Positions 41,492 to 43,243 of a DNA stretch of 43,243 bases are shown here, in pieces. The DNA lies in IMG/VR virus record IMGVR_UViG_3300027492_000003, positions 1 to 43,243 of that record; one strand, written 5' to 3'. Positions within the stretch are counted from its first letter, which is position 1; every line of letters starts with the position of its first letter. The position numbers and the translations under genes are program-made. Under the pieces are notes generated by a model. That model worked only from the letters and a program-made list of their open reading frames with translations, was not told where the DNA came from and ran no database searches. Source of the stretch: a virus.

Positions 41492-41718
41492 TTCGCCACC
41501 TCCTTTGCATCCATCACGGCGTTGAAAGCGGCTACGGCTTCTACCAAACGAGGCCAATCAGGATGGCTTGCTTGAAGCAAGATCGTCACATTTGGGTAGT
41601 CTTGTAGTTGAAATACGCCAATCCCGCCTAGTGACTCGAAATTAACCGGAGGGGCGTACAGCCGACATGGTTGCTGCGGTTTAAGAACCACAGTATATTG
41701 AGTAGAAAAGTTGCTCAC
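41488..41718 (-). CDS. Small protein, paralogue of the upstream gene (copy 2)
   Basis: Codes for 76 residues from the GTG at 41718, overlapping the preceding TGA; AAGGAGGAAAGCAA provides the ribosome-binding site. The C-terminal half contains HPDWPRLVEAVAAFNAVMDAKE, nearly the same as in the upstream neighbour, while the N-terminal beta part is diverged. The function is unknown. The shared C-terminal helix may be a common dimerisation or targeting element. Confidence 0.65.
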   Translation of the reverse strand: MSNFSTQYTVVLKPQQPCRLYAPPVNFESLGGIGVFQLQDYPNVTILLQASHPDWPRLVEAVAAFNAVMDAKEVAK

Positions 41719-41930
41719 TTGCTTTCCTCCTTTGCATCCATTGCAGCGTTAAAAGCCGCAACTGCTGCTTCTAGCCGGTGCGCTTCGGGATGACCTTGGT
41801 TGGCAAAGATCGTCAACTCTAAGGGGTATCCTTGGATGTAAAACCATTGCAACCCCCTAGCAGAAACAAACTCCAATCGAAACGGGCGGTCGGCGGAAAC
41901 GGACACAGTAATATTGGCCTTGACACTCAT
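41715..41930 (-). CDS. Small protein, tandem paralogue (copy 1)
   Basis: Codes for 71 residues from ATG 41930, overlapping the previous stop as ATGA, with AGGAGATGAGCAA in front. The C-terminus HPEAHRLEAAVAAFNAAMDA matches the following gene over about 20 residues, and both have a beta-rich N-terminus with an 'RL' strand. The pair indicates a local duplication. No family is recognised. Confidence 0.65.
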   Translation of the reverse strand: MSVKANITVSVSADRPFRLEFVSARGLQWFYIQGYPLELTIFANQGHPEAHRLEAAVAAFNAAMDAKEESK

Positions 41931-42334
41931 TTGCTCATCTCCTTTTTCACTTTGTTCCAGTAACCAACAGTTGCCTTCTTCGTGTGACCCTTCGGGCCTC
42001 CATTGTGGATGCGTGCAAGCACCTCCCAGTTCTTCTCAGCTAGCGCACGCGGCGCATAACGCTGCATGTACGCCAGCACGACCTTGTCGCTGTATTCACG
42101 GCTCGTACCGCATTGTTCGTACAGACCTGATACACGCGAGTCGATCCAGTACACCTTGTGGATCTGCATCGGCCCCAGAGCCTTGCCGTTGTCACCCACT
42201 ACCCCCAGACCGCTCCCAGCGCCTGTTTCTACGCGCTTGATAGCGTCCAAGAACCGTTGGGTATCCTTATCGGCAGGAGCCGCTGCAAGCGTTCCCAGCG
42301 CCAATAGCGCGATTGCCAGTACCTTCATGATCAC
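41927..42334 (-). CDS. Exported lysozyme/transglycosylase-like endolysin
   Basis: Codes for 135 residues from the GTG at 42334 (overlapping the previous TGA); an ATG at 42328 is also possible. A signal sequence (KVLAIALLALGTLAAA, residues 4-19) is followed by a lysozyme-like domain with candidate catalytic Glu36 (RVETGAG), GPMQI at 54-58 and ARIHNGGP at 107-114, the three SLT/GH23-type motifs (E, GLMQ, A.YNGG). It would cleave peptidoglycan in the periplasm after Sec export, so a holin is not strictly needed. Unusually it lies in the leftward operon, 8 kb from the holin- and spanin-like genes, so an entry role is also conceivable. Confidence 0.75.
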   Translation of the reverse strand: MIMKVLAIALLALGTLAAAPADKDTQRFLDAIKRVETGAGSGLGVVGDNGKALGPMQIHKVYWIDSRVSGLYEQCGTSREYSDKVVLAYMQRYAPRALAEKNWEVLARIHNGGPKGHTKKATVGYWNKVKKEMSK

Positions 42335-42675
42335 CAGCCCCCCTCAGGCGTTCGTACAGACCTGATTTGCTTAGAGTCGCGCATAAAGCGTGCATCACAA
42401 GTCACATCCAGGCGATTGTGCGCCGATGCAGGCCGGCAGATAGCCCTGTACACCTCCCTGGGCACTTCATCCCCAACAACCTCATCCACACAAATTTCCC
42501 AAATGTAGTGCCTGGCAACATCGTCTCGCACCCGCAGAATGTCGTCTAGGATTTCATTCGCTGCGTCAATTGCCAAAGTCGGCGCGTAATGCCAAGTGGC
42601 ATCGGTATCGACCTGCTCGGCGTTGCTGACCCGCACTTTGCGGAATCCTACTCGGTAGCTGACCCAAGCCCTCAC
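42331..42675 (-). CDS. Hypothetical protein (114 aa)
   Basis: Codes for 114 residues from the GTG at 42675, overlapping the previous stop (GTGA). Contains an aromatic strand-rich start (MRAWVSYRVGFRKVRVSN), a helix (TLAIDAANEILDDILRVRDDVARH) and three cysteines towards the C-terminus. No recognised family. Member of the promoter-proximal part of the leftward operon, so probably expressed early and possibly acting on the host (inference). Confidence 0.6.
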   Translation of the reverse strand: MRAWVSYRVGFRKVRVSNAEQVDTDATWHYAPTLAIDAANEILDDILRVRDDVARHYIWEICVDEVVGDEVPREVYRAICRPASAHNRLDVTCDARFMRDSKQIRSVRTPEGGW

Positions 42676-43031
42676 GACTTCACCGCCTTGTTCTTGCAGT
42701 CGTGCTGGCCGATCACAACGCCGTCTACCGACAAGGTTGTCAGCTTGTGGTCGTAATTCAGGATACGGGCAACTTGGTCGGGAGTGGCCTCAGCTTGGAT
42801 GTGTGCATAAACCAACTCCTCGTCACCATTGTCCGAAGTGTGCAGGCCGACCACATCAGAGCCAAAACGCTCCACAATCTCGCTCGGATCGTGAATCGTA
42901 GAGAGTTGGTTCAGTACATCGTCGGCAGCGTCCAGAACCGAGTACCAACTACGGTAAATCTGCACCCGCGATCCCAGCTGGTGAAACATCGTGCGGACGA
43001 CCACTTCGCTGTCCTTGTTGAAAGAGTCCAT
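42672..43031 (-). CDS. Hypothetical protein, first gene of the leftward operon (119 aa)
   Basis: Codes for 119 residues from the ATG at 43031, with AAAGG eight bases before; longer versions start within the structured leader. Sequence features: helix-rich middle (YSVLDAADDVLNQLSTIHDPSEIVERFGSD) and beta C-terminus (LTTLSVDGVVIGQHD). It shares with the next gene a 'DAA..(D/L)' helix followed by an 'I..D' element, a hint of distant relation. Being nearest to the putative leftward promoter, it is a candidate host-takeover protein (inference). Confidence 0.6.
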   Translation of the reverse strand: MDSFNKDSEVVVRTMFHQLGSRVQIYRSWYSVLDAADDVLNQLSTIHDPSEIVERFGSDVVGLHTSDNGDEELVYAHIQAEATPDQVARILNYDHKLTTLSVDGVVIGQHDCKNKAVKS

Positions 43032-43114
43032 TTGCATTGCCTTTCGCTGTTGCCAACCACCCGCACGCGCTCGCAACCACCTCGGTCACCAACCCGCGTG
43101 CGCTGTTGACATGG

Positions 43115-43120
43115 GTTATA
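43115..43120 (-). promoter_or_regulatory. Candidate -10 element for the leftward operon
   Basis: Leftward TATAAC preceded by AT (GATTATAAC) lies about 84 bases before the first leftward start. The -35 region offers only TTGCTG at 15 bases or GTTGCT at 16, so it is weak. It would need help from the repeats and palindromes upstream of it. Confidence 0.3.
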
Positions 43121-43182
43121 ATCGGCTTAACACCCCAGCAACGCAACAAAATTCTAGGATATAATCCAAAAAAGTTCCCTCG

Positions 43183-43227
43183 CCAGGATTTAAGCGCTTC
43201 TGTCGGCAGGACTTAAGGGAAATTTCC
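43183..43227. repeat. Direct repeats and palindrome, candidate operator
   Basis: CCAGGATTTAAG (43183-43194) and GCAGGACTTAAG (43206-43217) match at 10 of 12 bases and start 23 bases apart. A perfect palindrome GGAAATTTCC adjoins the second copy. Placed upstream of the leftward operon, they are good candidate regulator-binding sites. Confidence 0.5.
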
Positions 43228-43243
43228 GAAAAGCCACTTGCGC

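Larger units (their letters stand above)
43032..43243. other. Right-end non-coding control region
   Basis: No gene is supported. From inside outwards: an 8-bp inverted repeat CGCACGCG/CGCGTGCG (43062-43069 with 43095-43102) in the likely leader; a weak leftward -10 TATAAC (43120-43115); GGAT-ATA-ATCC (43157-43167 region); direct repeats C/GCAGGA-Y-TTAAG (43183-43194 and 43206-43217); a palindrome AAGCGCTT (43192-43199); a perfect 10-bp palindrome GGAAATTTCC (43218-43227); and a CACTTG copy at 43235-43240. Density of such signals suggests a promoter/operator or origin. Confidence 0.5.

Noticed and set aside
43106-43122. TTGACA followed by TATAAT on the + strand
   Set aside because: Only 5 bases separate the hexamers, far too few for a sigma-70 promoter, and no rightward gene follows before the window end.
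42949-43149. Leftward reading frame in the right-end region
   Set aside because: It crosses the inverted repeat and overlaps the first operon gene in another frame without a ribosome-binding site; composition is that of non-coding DNA.
1-43243. tRNA genes, CRISPR arrays, insertion sequences or integrase
   Set aside because: No cloverleaf-like sequence, spaced repeat array, transposase or recombinase motif was recognised on either strand.

Overview
The window looks like an essentially complete genome of a short-tailed, apparently strictly lytic bacteriophage (Caudoviricetes, podovirus architecture) of a Gram-negative, probably pseudomonadotal host. The basis is a large terminase subunit, portal, scaffold, major capsid protein, T7-type tail tubular proteins A and B, three consecutive internal (ejection) virion proteins, and holin-, spanin- and lysozyme-like genes. 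No integrase, repressor operon, tRNA, CRISPR array, DNA polymerase, RNA polymerase or helicase is visible, so replication and transcription probably rely on the host. Sampled coding sequence is about 55-63% GC, with sharply AT-richer islands (about 33-43%) that coincide with inserted domains.

Layout. Positions 1-252 and 43032-43243 are gene-free and rich in short repeats and palindromes. If the molecule is circularly permuted or was linearised arbitrarily, they form one divergent control region. Rightward from there: a small coupled GP88-type gene cluster (253-1390), two short genes including a candidate small terminase (1654-2261), a terminator, then a host-interaction block of fibre-, esterase- and Ig-like proteins (2526-7187). 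The packaging and head genes follow (7184-13953: TerL, portal, scaffold, capsid, accessory beta-sandwich protein), then the tail (14022-22188) and the internal proteins (22191-33643). The last of these is a 2,823-residue multidomain 'polyvalent' protein. Holin- and spanin-like genes end the rightward unit at 34121.

Convergent hairpins at 34130-34187 separate it from the leftward unit (34190-43031). Read from the right, that unit encodes small unknown proteins, a signal-peptide lysozyme or transglycosylase, two tandem paralogues, an HTH protein, a Cas4/RecB-like exonuclease, a putative annealing recombinase, an SSB-like protein, a DnaD/DnaT-like putative helicase loader, a zinc-ribbon protein, a PD-(D/E)XK-like protein and a stand-alone Dcm-type cytosine methyltransferase. 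Most neighbouring genes overlap by 1-8 bases (ATGA, GTGA or TAATG), indicating translationally coupled operons.

The most interesting system is the giant internal protein. It carries an HExxH metallopeptidase motif, a Cys-His-Asp triad resembling transglutaminase/papain folds (in an AT-rich island), and a complete C5-cytosine methyltransferase motif set. If ejected with the DNA, it would deliver enzymes at infection, while a second methyltransferase is made from the leftward operon. Other notable points are a LamG-type lectin split by a nested insertion in tail tubular protein B, tandem one-helical-turn CTTGACAAG palindromes, two look-alike GC-rich hairpins in unrelated places, a three-hairpin intergenic region at 38199-38289, and several short genes below 60 residues.
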